This document shows, piece after piece, positions 55,436 through 63,924 of a stretch of DNA of 64,000 nucleotides. Source of the DNA: Streptomyces camelliae (GTDB taxonomy: Bacteria; Actinomycetota; Actinomycetes; Streptomycetales; Streptomycetaceae). The notes under the pieces were generated by a model. The model was not told the origin of the DNA. It ran no database searches and saw only the letters and a list, made by a program, of their open reading frames with translations. Within the stretch, counting starts at the first letter, position 1. Each line of letters begins with the position of its first letter. The stretch lies in assembly GCF_027625935.1 (NCBI RefSeq), contig NZ_CP115300.1, forward strand, positions 7,130,001 to 7,194,000, given 5' to 3'. Position numbers and translations under genes: made by a program.

Positions 55436-55449
55436 CGTACATATGTTCG
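55436..55449 (+). promoter_or_regulatory. LexA (SOS) box of dnaE2
   Basis: CGTAC-ATAT-GTTCG matches the actinobacterial SOS consensus CGAAC-N4-GTTCG at all but one specified position. It lies 60 nt before the start of dnaE2, as expected for a DNA-damage-induced error-prone polymerase. Confidence 0.85.
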
Positions 55450-55509
55450 GGAATGGAGGTATGGTGGGGGTGGAAGTAGGGAACTGATGTTCGAGTGCGG
55501 GAGGTGCGT

Positions 55510-58500
55510 GTGCCGGGCTTCGCGCATCTGCGCACCGTCTCCGGGTTCTCCCTGAGGTATGGGGCATCCCATCCGGAGCGGCTGGCCGAGCGTGCCTCGG
55601 AGCGGGGTATGGATGTGCTGGCCCTTACGGATCGTGACACCGTCGCGGGGGTCGTGCGCTTCGCCAAGGCCTGTGCACGGGTGGGGGTGCGGCCGGTTTT
55701 CGGGGTGGGTCTTGCGGTGGTTCCGGCGGAGGCGCTACGGAGTGAGAAGCGCCGCCCTGCCCCGGTTCGTGGCGGTGCCTTCGTCGATGAGTCGATGCCC
55801 CGGGTCACCTATCTCGCTCGCGACGGGGGTCGGGGCTGGGCCGATCTGTGCCGGCTCGTCACGGCCGCGCACCGGGGTGCGGACACCCCTCGGCTGGCCT
55901 GGGCCGACAATCACGGCGACGGGCTGACCGTGCTGCTCGGGCCCGGGTCCGATGTGGGGCGTGCCCTGGCGGCCGGGCGGCCCGATCGTGCGGTGAAGCT
56001 CCTCGCTCCCTGGCGCGAGGTCTATGGGGACGCGTTGCGGCTGGAGGCCGTGTGGCACGGGCGTACGGGCACGGGTCCCGGTTCGCTGCGGCTGGCCGCC
56101 CATACCGTCGGCTTCGCCGCCGAGCAGGGAGTGCGGCCTGTGCTCAGCAACGCCGTCCGGTACGCCGACCCCGGGATGGGGCCGGTCGCCGATGTGCTGG
56201 ATGCCGCTCGGCGGCTGGTGCCGATCGATCCGGGGAAGGAGCTGGACTCCGGGGAGGCCTGGCTCAAGGGGGCGGGGGACATGCTGCGGGTCGCCGAGCG
56301 GGTGGTGGAGGCCGCCGGCTATCGGCGGGACACCGCTCACCGGCTGCTGGAGCAGACCCGGGCGACGGCCGCCGAGTGCCTGGTCGATCCCGAGGACGAC
56401 CTCGGGATGGGTACGGTTCACTTTCCCGAGGCGTATCTCGTCGGTGCCGGGCGGCGCACCGCCCAGCGGGCCCTCGCCTCGCGGGCGGTGGCGGGGATGG
56501 TGCGGCTCGGGTATGAGGGGAGGCGTGCGTACTGGGAGCGGATGCATCACGAGCTGGACATCATCGGCCATCACGGCTTCGCTTCTTACTTTCTGACGGT
56601 TGCTCAAGTTGTCGATGACGTAAGGGAGATGGGTATTCGGGTGGCCGCCCGGGGGTCCGGGGCGGGGTCGTTGGTGAACCATCTTCTGGGTATCGCGAAC
56701 GCCGATCCGGTCGAGCACGGGCTGCTGATGGAGCGGTTCCTGTCGAAGGAGCGCGTCGTGCTGCCCGATATCGATATCGATGTGGAGTCCGCTCGGCGGC
56801 TTGAGGTGTACCGGGCGATCATCGGGCGGTTCGGCGAGGAGCGGGTCGCCACCGTTTCCATGCCGGAGACCTATCGGGTGCGGCATGCCATCCGGGACGT
56901 GGGTGCCGCCCTGTCGATGGATCCCGGTGAGATCGACCGGGTCGCCAAGTCCTTCCCGCACATCCGGGCCCGGGATGCGCGGGCCGCCCTGGACGAACTG
57001 CCCGAGCTGCGGCAGCTGGCGGGGGAGCGGGAGAGGTTCGGGCGGTTGTGGGAGCTCGTCGAGGCGCTGGACGCCTTGCCTCGTGGGGTCGCCATGCATC
57101 CGTGCGGGGTGTTGCTGTCCGATGCCTCGCTGCTCGCGCGTACGCCCGTGGTGCCCACCAGTGGCGAGGGGCTGCCGATGTCTCAGTTCGACAAGGAGGA
57201 TGTGGAGGATCTCGGGCTGCTCAAGCTCGATGTGCTGGGCGTGCGGATGCAGTCGGCGATGGCGCATGCCCTTGCCGAGGTGGAGCGGGTCACCGGGGAG
57301 CGGATCGACCTGGACGCGGTGCCGGCGGGGGACGAGGAGACGTATCGGCTGATCCGGTCCGCCGAGACCCTGGGGTGCTTCCAGATCGAGTCTCCGGGGC
57401 AGCGGGATCTGGTGGGGCGGCTGCAGCCGAGTACGTTTCATGATCTGGTCGTCGATATTTCGCTGTTCCGGCCGGGGCCCGTCGCCGCCGACATGGTGCG
57501 GCCGTTCATCGAGGCGCGGCACGGGCGGGCGCCGGTGCGGTATCCGCATCCGGATCTGGAGCGTCCGCTGCGGGGGACGTACGGCGTTGTCGTCTTTCAT
57601 GAGCAGGTCATCGACATCGTCGCCATCATGACCGGGTGCGGGCGGGGCGAGGCCGACCGGGTGCGGCGGGGGCTGTCCGATCCGGAGTCGCAGGGGCGGA
57701 TCAAGGTGTGGTTCGCGCAGTGTGCGGCGGCCAACGGGTACGACGCGGAAACCATTCGGCGGACGTGGGAGATCGTCGAGGCCTTCGGGTCGTACGGGTT
57801 CTGCAAGGCGCACGCCGTCGCCTTCGCCGTCCCCACGTATCAGTCGGCCTGGCTGAAGGCTCATCACCCGGCCGCTTTCTACGCCGGGCTGCTCACACAT
57901 GATCCGGGGATGTATCCGAAGCGGCTGCTGCTGGCCGATGCGCGGCGGCGAGGGGTGCCGATCCTGCCGTTGGACGTCAATGTGTCCGGGGTCGCCCATC
58001 GGATCGAACTGGTGTCCGAGTCGGGTGTGTGGGGGTTGCGGCTCGCTCTGAGCGATGTGCACGGCATCAGCGAGGCCGAGGCGAAGAGGATCGAGGGCGG
58101 TCAGCCGTACTCCTCCCTGGTGGACTTCTGGGAGCGGGGGCGGCCCAGCCGGCCGCTGGCCCAAAGGCTCGCCCAGGTCGGGGCGTTGGACGCCTTCGGG
58201 TCCAATCGGCGTGATCTGCAACTGCACTTGACCGAGCTGCACCGGGGTGCCCGGGGTGCGGGTGGCGGCCAACTGCCCTTGGCCGGTGGGCGGAAGACCG
58301 CTTCGGCCGGGCTGCCCGACCTCACGCCGGCCGAGCGGCTCAGCGCCGAGCTGGGCGTGCTGTCCATGGACGCCTCGCGGAATCTCATGGACGACCACCG
58401 GGAGTTCCTCAAGGAGCTGGGCGTGGTCTCCGCGCGCCGGCTGCGTGAGGCCCGGCACGGGGAGACCGTGCTGGTCGCGGGCGCCAAGGCGGCCACCCAG

Positions 58501-58965
58501 ACGCCGCCGATCCGGTCCGGCAAGAGGGTCATCTTCTCCACCCTGGACGACGGCACGGGGCTGGTCGATCTGGCGTTCTTCGACGACTCGCACGACGCCT
58601 GCGCGCACACGGTCTTTCACTCGTGGCTGCTGCTGGTGCGGGGCGTGGTGCAGCGGCGCGGGCCGCGGAGCCTGAGCGTGGTGGGTTCTGCCGCCTGGAA
58701 TCTCGCCGAGCTGGTCGAGCTGCGTGCCGAGGGCGGTCTGGACGTGGTGGCCGCCCGGCTCGCGGAGCCGGTGGCCGGGAGCGGTGATGGCGGTGATGGC
58801 GGTGGCGGTGGTGGTGGCGATGCGACGGGTGGGCGGCGGATTCATCTGCCCACCGGATACGAGATGCATCCGTGGGCCGATCTGCGGCCCGCGGGTCAGG
58901 AGGCCTCACAAGGGCCTTCGGCGATACGGAAGTTGTGGCACCAGAGTCCGGGGAGTGCGGGATGA
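55510..58965 (+). CDS. dnaE2: Error-prone DNA polymerase DnaE2
   Basis: The 1151-residue C-family polymerase has a PHP domain at the N-terminus that is degenerate for metal ligands (FAHLRTVSGFSLRYGASHP), the catalytic PDIDIDVES (Asp420/422/424), palm/fingers with RGSGAGSLVNHLLGI, and an OB-fold C-terminal part. A QLPL motif near residue 921 may bind the sliding clamp. It makes mutagenic translesion synthesis. GTG 55510 is preceded by GGGAGG at 5 nt; GTG 55495 gives a five-residue extension. It overlaps the Y-family gene at the stop. Confidence 0.95.
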   Translation: MPGFAHLRTVSGFSLRYGASHPERLAERASERGMDVLALTDRDTVAGVVRFAKACARVGVRPVFGVGLAVVPAEALRSEKRRPAPVRGGAFVDESMPRVTYLARDGGRGWADLCRLVTAAHRGADTPRLAWADNHGDGLTVLLGPGSDVGRALAAGRPDRAVKLLAPWREVYGDALRLEAVWHGRTGTGPGSLRLAAHTVGFAAEQGVRPVLSNAVRYADPGMGPVADVLDAARRLVPIDPGKELDSGEAWLKGAGDMLRVAERVVEAAGYRRDTAHRLLEQTRATAAECLVDPEDDLGMGTVHFPEAYLVGAGRRTAQRALASRAVAGMVRLGYEGRRAYWERMHHELDIIGHHGFASYFLTVAQVVDDVREMGIRVAARGSGAGSLVNHLLGIANADPVEHGLLMERFLSKERVVLPDIDIDVESARRLEVYRAIIGRFGEERVATVSMPETYRVRHAIRDVGAALSMDPGEIDRVAKSFPHIRARDARAALDELPELRQLAGERERFGRLWELVEALDALPRGVAMHPCGVLLSDASLLARTPVVPTSGEGLPMSQFDKEDVEDLGLLKLDVLGVRMQSAMAHALAEVERVTGERIDLDAVPAGDEETYRLIRSAETLGCFQIESPGQRDLVGRLQPSTFHDLVVDISLFRPGPVAADMVRPFIEARHGRAPVRYPHPDLERPLRGTYGVVVFHEQVIDIVAIMTGCGRGEADRVRRGLSDPESQGRIKVWFAQCAAANGYDAETIRRTWEIVEAFGSYGFCKAHAVAFAVPTYQSAWLKAHHPAAFYAGLLTHDPGMYPKRLLLADARRRGVPILPLDVNVSGVAHRIELVSESGVWGLRLALSDVHGISEAEAKRIEGGQPYSSLVDFWERGRPSRPLAQRLAQVGALDAFGSNRRDLQLHLTELHRGARGAGGGQLPLAGGRKTASAGLPDLTPAERLSAELGVLSMDASRNLMDDHREFLKELGVVSARRLREARHGETVLVAGAKAATQTPPIRSGKRVIFSTLDDGTGLVDLAFFDDSHDACAHTVFHSWLLLVRGVVQRRGPRSLSVVGSAAWNLAELVELRAEGGLDVVAARLAEPVAGSGDGGDGGGGGGGDATGGRRIHLPTGYEMHPWADLRPAGQEASQGPSAIRKLWHQSPGSAG

Positions 58966-59975
58966 CCATTCTCTGCGTACGTTTCCAGCTGCCGCCGATG
59001 TACGAGGCGGCCCTGCCGGGACTGCTCGGGTTGCTGGAGGACTTCACCCCCGTGGTCGAGGCGCTGCCCCCGGACGGGGCGCTGGCCGATCTGCGCGGTG
59101 CCGAGCGGTACTTCGGGCGCGACGCGGTGGAGCTGGCCTCGGTGATCCGGGTACGGGCCCTCGCGCTGTACGGCGTCGACTGTGCGATCGGCGCCGGTCC
59201 GGGGCCGATGCTGGCCCGCGTGGCGCGGCGCGACGCCCGGCCCGGGGTGACGTGTGTCGTACCCGGGGAACCGGAGGGCATCGCCGGGTTCCTCGCCGAG
59301 CGGCCCGTGTCCGCGCTGCCCGGCGTCGGTGCGGCGACCGCCCGCACCCTGTGCGAGTACGGCCTGGACACCCTGGGGCTGGTCGCCGCCGCGCCGCTGT
59401 CCACGCTCCAGCGGCTGATCGGCGCGAGGGCGGGCCGCGAGCTGTGGGAGAAAGCGAGCGGCATCGACCGCGGCCGGGTCGTGCCGAACGCCGTCTCGCG
59501 GTCGCTGGTCACCGAACGGCCCTTCGAGCGTGACGAGTTGGACCCCGACCGGCATCGCAGGGCACTGCTGTCGGCCGCCGAGGAGCTGGGCGCCCGGCTG
59601 CGCGCGGTGGAGAAGGTCTGCCGCACGCTGACGCTCACCGTGCGCTACGCCGACCGGTCCTCGACCACCCGCAGCCGCACCCTGAAGGAGCCGACCGCAC
59701 ACTCGGCGGCCCTGACGAAGGCGGCCTACGGCATGTACGAGGCGCTCGGCCTCCAGCGCGCCCGGGTCCGTGCCCTCGCCCTGCGCGTCGAGGGCCTGAC
59801 CCCCGCCGACCAGGCCTCCCACCAGCTCACCTTCGACCCCGTGGACGAGAAGGTCCGCCGCATCGAGGAGGTCGCGGACCGCGCCCGGGCGAAGTTCGGG
59901 CCGAGAGCGGTGATGCCGGGGACGCTGGGGCGTGGCGGCGGCTCCACGTCGGTCAGTTGGCCCAGGGCGGCGTGA
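58962..59975 (+). CDS. ImuB-like Y-family polymerase homologue lacking catalytic residues
   Basis: The 337-residue protein matches the DinB fold from ~45 onwards: LPGVGAATARTLCEYGLDTLGLVAAAPL (helix-hairpin-helix of the thumb) and SRSLVTERPFERDELD with the little-finger domain. The N-terminus (MTILCVRFQLPP) has no Asp-Met-Asp motif, about 60 residues of the palm/fingers are missing and the second catalytic site reads PPDGALADL, with Gly in place of the catalytic Glu. It should therefore be catalytically inactive and act as an adaptor, as ImuB does in mycobacteria. ATG 58962 overlaps the dnaE2 stop. Confidence 0.88.
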   Translation: MTILCVRFQLPPMYEAALPGLLGLLEDFTPVVEALPPDGALADLRGAERYFGRDAVELASVIRVRALALYGVDCAIGAGPGPMLARVARRDARPGVTCVVPGEPEGIAGFLAERPVSALPGVGAATARTLCEYGLDTLGLVAAAPLSTLQRLIGARAGRELWEKASGIDRGRVVPNAVSRSLVTERPFERDELDPDRHRRALLSAAEELGARLRAVEKVCRTLTLTVRYADRSSTTRSRTLKEPTAHSAALTKAAYGMYEALGLQRARVRALALRVEGLTPADQASHQLTFDPVDEKVRRIEEVADRARAKFGPRAVMPGTLGRGGGSTSVSWPRAA

Positions 59976-60327
59976 TACGGGTGCCGTCGGTCAGTTCCGC
60001 CTCCAGGCCCACGGAGGTGGTGACCCAGGACAGCGCGGTGTGGTCCGTCGGGTTCTCCACGGCCAGGGTCGTACCGGCGTTGACGATCACCGTGTCACCC
60101 GCCGTGATCCGCTCGGTGTGACCGTCGAGGGTCATCAGCAGCTCGCCGACGAGCAGATGGAAGATCTCCTCCCGGGTGACGGTGTGGGCAGGCGCCCTGG
60201 TACCCGCCGGGATCTCCCCGCGCCACGCGCACAGCTCCTTGCTGCCGGTGAGCGGGGTGGCGTACGAGACGAAGCGGGCGCCGTGGATCTCATGGGTCGT
60301 GGCCTCGGACGAGCGGACAACGGGCAT
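59953..60327 (-). CDS. Cupin-domain protein
   Basis: The 124-residue protein is a single small cupin: AHTVTREEIFHLLVGELLMTLDGH, followed by ITAGDTVIVNAGTTLAVENPTD. The histidines and glutamate needed for metal are partly retained (H-x5-E in the first motif). It may bind a small molecule. Its start diverges from the MarR regulator across the perfect operators at 60360-60395, so it is a likely target of that regulator. Its 3' end overlaps the ImuB-like gene by 23 nt. Confidence 0.88.
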   Translation of the reverse strand: MPVVRSSEATTHEIHGARFVSYATPLTGSKELCAWRGEIPAGTRAPAHTVTREEIFHLLVGELLMTLDGHTERITAGDTVIVNAGTTLAVENPTDHTALSWVTTSVGLEAELTDGTRITPPWAN

Positions 60328-60359
60328 GGCGGTGATCTCCGTTCACGTGAGAGCAAGTG

Positions 60360-60395
60360 GTCAAGTGGCTTGACTATATGGTCAAGCCACTTGAC
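60360..60395. promoter_or_regulatory. Two perfect MarR-type operators
   Basis: GTCAAGTGGCTTGAC (60360-60374) and GTCAAGCCACTTGAC (60381-60395) are each palindromic around three bases, are reverse complements of each other and are 6 nt apart. A further GTCAAG half-site starts at 60402. They lie between the divergent cupin and MarR genes, so a dimer pair could repress both. Confidence 0.88.
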
Positions 60396-60424
60396 CAAAC
60401 TGTCAAGGGTGTTTCAATGCCCTC

Positions 60425-60871
60425 GTGCAGAACTCCGAAGCCATGGCCCTGTCCGCCGCGCTGCTCGCCGCCGCGGGTGACCTCACGCAACGCATCCATG
60501 ACGGCGTCCTGGCCCGCGGGTTCACCGATCTGCGGCCCGCCCACGGCTTCGCCTTCGCGCGGCTCGCCCCGGACGGTGCCACCGTCGGCGACCTCGCCGC
60601 GCATCTCGGGGTGACCAAGCAGGCCGCGAGTCAGCTGGTGGACGAGATCGTGCGCAAGGGGTACGCCGAGCGCCGGCCGCATCCGAAGGACGCGCGGGCC
60701 CGGTTGATCGTGCTCACCGAGCGCGGGTGGGCCTGTACCCGGGCGGCGGAGGAGGCGGCGGCCGAGGTCGTGGGGCGTTGGGCCGAACTGCTGGGTGAGG
60801 GTGAAGTGCGCGTGCTGGGGGAGCGGTTGGCGCGTATCGCTCCGCACGGTCCTGTCAGGCCCGCCTGGTGA
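60425..60871 (+). CDS. MarR-family transcriptional regulator
   Basis: The 148-residue protein has the winged-helix MarR fold: AFARLAPDGATVGDLAAHLGVTKQAASQLVDEIVRKGYAERRPHPKDARARLIVLTERG. The recognition helix is TKQAASQLVDEIV. It probably autoregulates through the adjacent operators and controls the divergent cupin gene. GTG 60425 is used; ATG 60443 is an alternative. No effector is predictable from sequence. Confidence 0.9.
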   Translation: MQNSEAMALSAALLAAAGDLTQRIHDGVLARGFTDLRPAHGFAFARLAPDGATVGDLAAHLGVTKQAASQLVDEIVRKGYAERRPHPKDARARLIVLTERGWACTRAAEEAAAEVVGRWAELLGEGEVRVLGERLARIAPHGPVRPAW

Positions 60872-60916
60872 CGGACTGTCGGGTTCCGGTGCCGCTCTAC
60901 TAGCACTGGAAGTTTT

Positions 60917-60962
60917 TACTGGCGCGTAACTTCACACTTGCACTACTCGCCCGTAACTTGAC
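60917..60962 (+). promoter_or_regulatory. Direct repeats upstream of the secreted lipase
   Basis: TACTGGCGCGTAACTTCAC (60917-60935) and TACTCGCCCGTAACTTGAC (60944-60962) match at 16 of 19 positions, with a 27-nt period. Each contains a TTACT-like/AGTAA-like half palindrome (TTACTGGCGCGTAA in the first). They lie 80-120 nt before ATG 61040 and look like a two-site activator or repressor operator. Confidence 0.6.
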
Positions 60963-61039
60963 GAGTGAACAGCATCCTCGTGATCCGGATCACAGGGTTA
61001 GGCCGTCGCACCTCCCTTGAGCCGCAAGGAGATCACCCG

Positions 61040-61903
61040 ATGCTGCCCTGGAAGCGAGTTCTCAGACCCCTCGCCGCGCTCCTGCTCACCGCCGCCGTCG
61101 CCGCCGTACCCGCCGCCACCGCCCACGCGGCCGACAGCGCGCCGAGCACCGGCTGGAACGACTGGTCCTGCAAGCCCTCCGCCGACCATCCCCGCCCGGT
61201 CGTCCTGGTGCACGGCACCCTGGGCAACTCGGTCGACAACTGGCTTTCGCTCGCCCCCTATCTGGAGGCCCGCGGATACTGCGTCTTCTCCCTCGACTAC
61301 GGACAGCTCTCCGGTGTCCCCCTCTTCTACGGCCTCGGCCCCATCGACCAGTCGGCCGGGCAGCTGTCCGCCTTCGTCGACAAGGTGCTCGCCGCGACCG
61401 GCGCCGCCAAGGCCGACCTCGTCGGGCACTCCCAGGGCGGCATGATGCCCCGCTACTACCTGAAGTTCCTCGGCGGCGCCGCCAAGGTGAACGCCCTCGT
61501 CGGCCTCGCCCCCGACAACCACGGCGCCACCCTCAGCGGCCTCACCGACCTGCTGCCGTACTTCCCCGGCGCCGGGGACCTGATCAAGGCCACCACCCCC
61601 GGCCTCGCCGACCAGATCCCGGGCTCCGACTTCCTCACCAAGCTCAACGCGGGCGGCGACACCGTCCCCGGAGTGCACTACACGGTCATCGCCACCAAGT
61701 ACGACGAGGTGGCCACGCCCTGGCAGAGCCAGTACCTGAGCGGCTCGGACGTCCACAACGTCCTGCTCCAGGACCTGTGCCCGCTCGACCTCACCGAGCA
61801 CGTGGCGATCGGCCTGTTCGACCGCATCGCCTTCCACGAGGTGGCCAACGCGCTGGATCCGGCCCACGCGAGCGCCACCACCTGCGCGTCGGCCTTCAGC
61901 TGA
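61040..61903 (+). CDS. Secreted class-2 lipase/esterase
   Basis: The 287-residue exported hydrolase has a signal peptide (MLPWKRVLRPLAALLLTAAVAAVPAATAHA), the oxyanion-side HGTLGNSVDNW and the nucleophile elbow GHSQGG (Ser131), with the catalytic His near the end of the protein (THEHV-like, here LTEHVAIG). It belongs to the LipA/class-2 lipases that cleave short- to long-chain triglycerides. AAGGAG lies 8 nt before ATG 61040. A clear terminator follows. Confidence 0.94.
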   Translation: MLPWKRVLRPLAALLLTAAVAAVPAATAHAADSAPSTGWNDWSCKPSADHPRPVVLVHGTLGNSVDNWLSLAPYLEARGYCVFSLDYGQLSGVPLFYGLGPIDQSAGQLSAFVDKVLAATGAAKADLVGHSQGGMMPRYYLKFLGGAAKVNALVGLAPDNHGATLSGLTDLLPYFPGAGDLIKATTPGLADQIPGSDFLTKLNAGGDTVPGVHYTVIATKYDEVATPWQSQYLSGSDVHNVLLQDLCPLDLTEHVAIGLFDRIAFHEVANALDPAHASATTCASAFS

Positions 61904-61913
61904 CGTGCCTTCC

Positions 61914-61948
61914 GGGGCCTGTCCGACCTGAGCCGCCGGACAGGCCCC
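61914..61948 (+). terminator. Hairpin terminator after the lipase gene
   Basis: A perfect 12-bp stem, GGGGCCTGTCCG (61914-61925) with CGGACAGGCCCC (61937-61948), with an 11-nt loop. Confidence 0.88.
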
Positions 61949-62057
61949 GCTCTACCCAAGAAACCGTGAAATCGCCTGCTGGGGGCCGGTGAGGGAGATC
62001 CTTATGGTGCCGTTAAGAGTGTGCTCAGGCTGAGTTGAGGCAGATAGCGTTCGCGCC

Positions 62058-62507
62058 ATGACGAACGACGAGATCCGGCCCGCTCTGGCCGCGGACGTGC
62101 CGGCCGTGAAGGCCGTGACCGACGCGGCCTACCACCCCTACATCGAGCGCATCGGGGTGGTGCCGCAGCCCATGGAGGCGGACCACGTGGCCGACGTGAC
62201 CGCGGGCAGGGTGTTCGTCCTCGGGGAGCCGGTGACCGGGCTCGTCGTCGTCGAGGCGCGCGCCGACCACCTGTTCCTCGACAGCATCGCCGTCCACCCC
62301 GACGCGCACGGCAAGGGGGTGGGACGGCGGCTGCTGGAGTTCGTGGACGCACACGCGCGCGTGCTCGGTCTGCCCGAGGTCAGGCTCTACACGAACGCGA
62401 TGATGTGGGAGAACCGGCGGATCTATCCGAAGTTCGGCTACGAGGTGGTGGAGCGGCGCGTGGACGGGCCGTACGACCGCTTCCACTACCGGAAACGACT
62501 GGTCTGA
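62058..62507 (+). CDS. GNAT-family N-acetyltransferase
   Basis: The 149-residue protein has an N-terminal IRPALAADVPAVKAVTDAAY, a beta-hairpin with LFLDSIAVHPDAHGKGVGRRLLEFVDAHA (motif A with the acetyl-CoA loop HGKGVGRRLL) and the late VRLYTNAMMWENRRIYPKFGYEVVERR. This fits GNAT enzymes acting on small amines or proteins; the substrate is unknown. Its stop lies inside a 21-bp tandem duplication. Confidence 0.92.
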   Translation: MTNDEIRPALAADVPAVKAVTDAAYHPYIERIGVVPQPMEADHVADVTAGRVFVLGEPVTGLVVVEARADHLFLDSIAVHPDAHGKGVGRRLLEFVDAHARVLGLPEVRLYTNAMMWENRRIYPKFGYEVVERRVDGPYDRFHYRKRLV

Positions 62508-62528
62508 TACCGGAAACGACGGGTCTGA
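62487..62528 (+). repeat. 21-bp tandem duplication spanning the GNAT stop codon
   Basis: TACCGGAAACGACTGGTCTGA (62487-62507, ending in the stop) is repeated at 62508-62528 with one change (CTG to CGG). Confidence 0.95.
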
Positions 62529-62663
62529 TCAGCCGTCCGGCCACCAGGTGCGGGCGACGTCCTTGCGCACCTCCGGGCGCCCGGCGGGGCGCTCCTCCGC
62601 CTCTTCGCGGATCCGGCGGCTGTCCGTTCTCTTCAGGGGCTTCTGCACGGTTGCGCGGCGCAT
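62529..62663 (-). CDS. 44-residue small basic/acidic protein
   Basis: ATG 62663 to TGA 62529 encodes 44 residues. The peptide begins RRATVQKPLKRTDSRRIREEAEERPAG and ends KDVARTWWPDG, so it is charged, likely disordered or helical, with a Trp-Trp pair near the C-terminus. AAGGAGG lies 6 nt before the ATG, a perfect ribosome binding site, which argues that it is a real gene. No family is recognised. It is convergent with the GNAT gene and divergent from the methyltransferase gene. Confidence 0.7.
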   Translation of the reverse strand: MRRATVQKPLKRTDSRRIREEAEERPAGRPEVRKDVARTWWPDG

Positions 62664-62774
62664 GGCTGCCTCCTTCAGCATCTACCGGGTTCCGTGTTGT
62701 CACGGAGGCAGACGCTTGTGGGGAGAGTTCCTCATCGGAGCCGGATTGTCAGTGGCGGGTGTCACTCTTCGGGT

Positions 62775-63398
62775 ATGACGAACGCGAACGACCGAGTGGT
62801 TGCGCCGGCTGACTCCGAGGTCGACTGGGACGCCGAGGCCGCCGGTTTCGACGACGAGCCGGACCATGGTCTGCGCGATCCCGGGGTCCGCGCCGCCTGG
62901 GCCGCCAGACTGCGCACCTGGCTGCCCGAGCGCCCCGCCGACGTCCTCGACCTCGGCTGCGGCACCGGCAGCCTGTCACTCCTCGCGGCGGAGCAGGGCC
63001 ACCGGGTCACGGGCGTCGACTCGTCCCCGGCGATGGTCGAGCGGGCCCGCGCCAAGCTCGCCGGGCGGGCCGCCGTGATCCTGCGCGGGGACGCCGCGGC
63101 TCCGCCGGTGGGCGAGCAGCGCTACGACACCGTCCTCGTACGGCATGTGCTGTGGGCGCTGCCCGCCCCCGACCGGGTGCTGCGGCACTGGCGGGACCTG
63201 TTGCGGCCCGGAGGGCGGTTCGTGCTGGTCGAGGGCGTGTGGGGGACTCTGAATCCGGTGGGCATACCCGCCGAGCGGCTCACCGCCCTGCTCGCACGGC
63301 TGAGCGCCGACGTGCGCGTCGAGCGACTGTCCGGTGACCCGATGCTGTGGGGCAAGGCCGTGGACGACGAGCGGTACGCGGTGGTGGCGACGGTGTGA
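62775..63398 (+). CDS. Class I SAM-dependent methyltransferase
   Basis: The 207-residue protein has an N-terminal WDAEAAGFDDEPDHGLRDPGVRAAW, motif I in VLDLGCGTGSLSLLAAEQGHRVTGVD, an acidic VTGVDSSPAMVERARAKL, and the YDTVLVRHVLWALPAPDRVLRHW and LRPGGRFVLVEGVWG segments of Methyltransf_11/25 enzymes. The acceptor is unknown. ATG 62775 is used; there is no strong binding site. Confidence 0.92.
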   Translation: MTNANDRVVAPADSEVDWDAEAAGFDDEPDHGLRDPGVRAAWAARLRTWLPERPADVLDLGCGTGSLSLLAAEQGHRVTGVDSSPAMVERARAKLAGRAAVILRGDAAAPPVGEQRYDTVLVRHVLWALPAPDRVLRHWRDLLRPGGRFVLVEGVWGTLNPVGIPAERLTALLARLSADVRVERLSGDPMLWGKAVDDERYAVVATV

Positions 63399-63423
63399 GG
63401 CGCCGGGGGTGGCGGTGCGCGGA

Positions 63424-63924
63424 TCAGGACAGCAGCTCGCCGAAGCCGCCGGAGCGGGCCAGCCTCTCCAGTGCGTCGAGGGCGGCCACCGCGGCGGTCG
63501 CCGCCTCGGGATCCGTCCGCGGCAGCCCGCTCGCGGCGAACTCGTCCTCGTCCAGCCGTCGTACGTCCGTGCCGTCGGCGGAGCGCCACAGGTCCAGGTC
63601 GAGGTCCTCCACGACCAGCTCGGCGCCGGTGCGCGCGGCCGGCCGGGTGATGTCGCAGTACCAGCCCTTCAGGGTGCCGTCCCCGGCGCGGACCTCCTTC
63701 ACCGAGTACCAGCGGTCCCGCCAGTAGTACTCGGTGAAGACATCCCCCGGCTCGAACCGGACGAAGCCGAAGTCCCGGACCCCGGCGCCCGCCCACGGCG
63801 CGCGCACGGTGAAGCGGGTGCCGTCGTCGTGGAGCAGCTCGGCCGGGTAACGGATCTTCGTACGGCCCGCCTTGACCAGCACGATCTCCAACTCGGTCGT
63901 CGGCTCAGCCGAGTTCGCGGACAT
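63424..63924 (-). CDS. DUF402 family protein
   Basis: The 166-residue protein fits DUF402: a beta-rich part with IVLVKAGRTKIRYPAELLHDDGTRFTVRAPWAG, then FVRFEPGDVFTEYYWRDRWYSVKEVRAGDGTLKGWYCDITRPA, the characteristic Y-x-R-x-W-Y segment. Relatives include FomD-type nucleotide hydrolases (CMP-releasing or nucleoside diphosphatases). ATG 63924 overlaps the end of the upstream GNAT gene by 20 nt, so the two are cotranslated. Confidence 0.9.
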   Translation of the reverse strand: MSANSAEPTTELEIVLVKAGRTKIRYPAELLHDDGTRFTVRAPWAGAGVRDFGFVRFEPGDVFTEYYWRDRWYSVKEVRAGDGTLKGWYCDITRPAARTGAELVVEDLDLDLWRSADGTDVRRLDEDEFAASGLPRTDPEAATAAVAALDALERLARSGGFGELLS

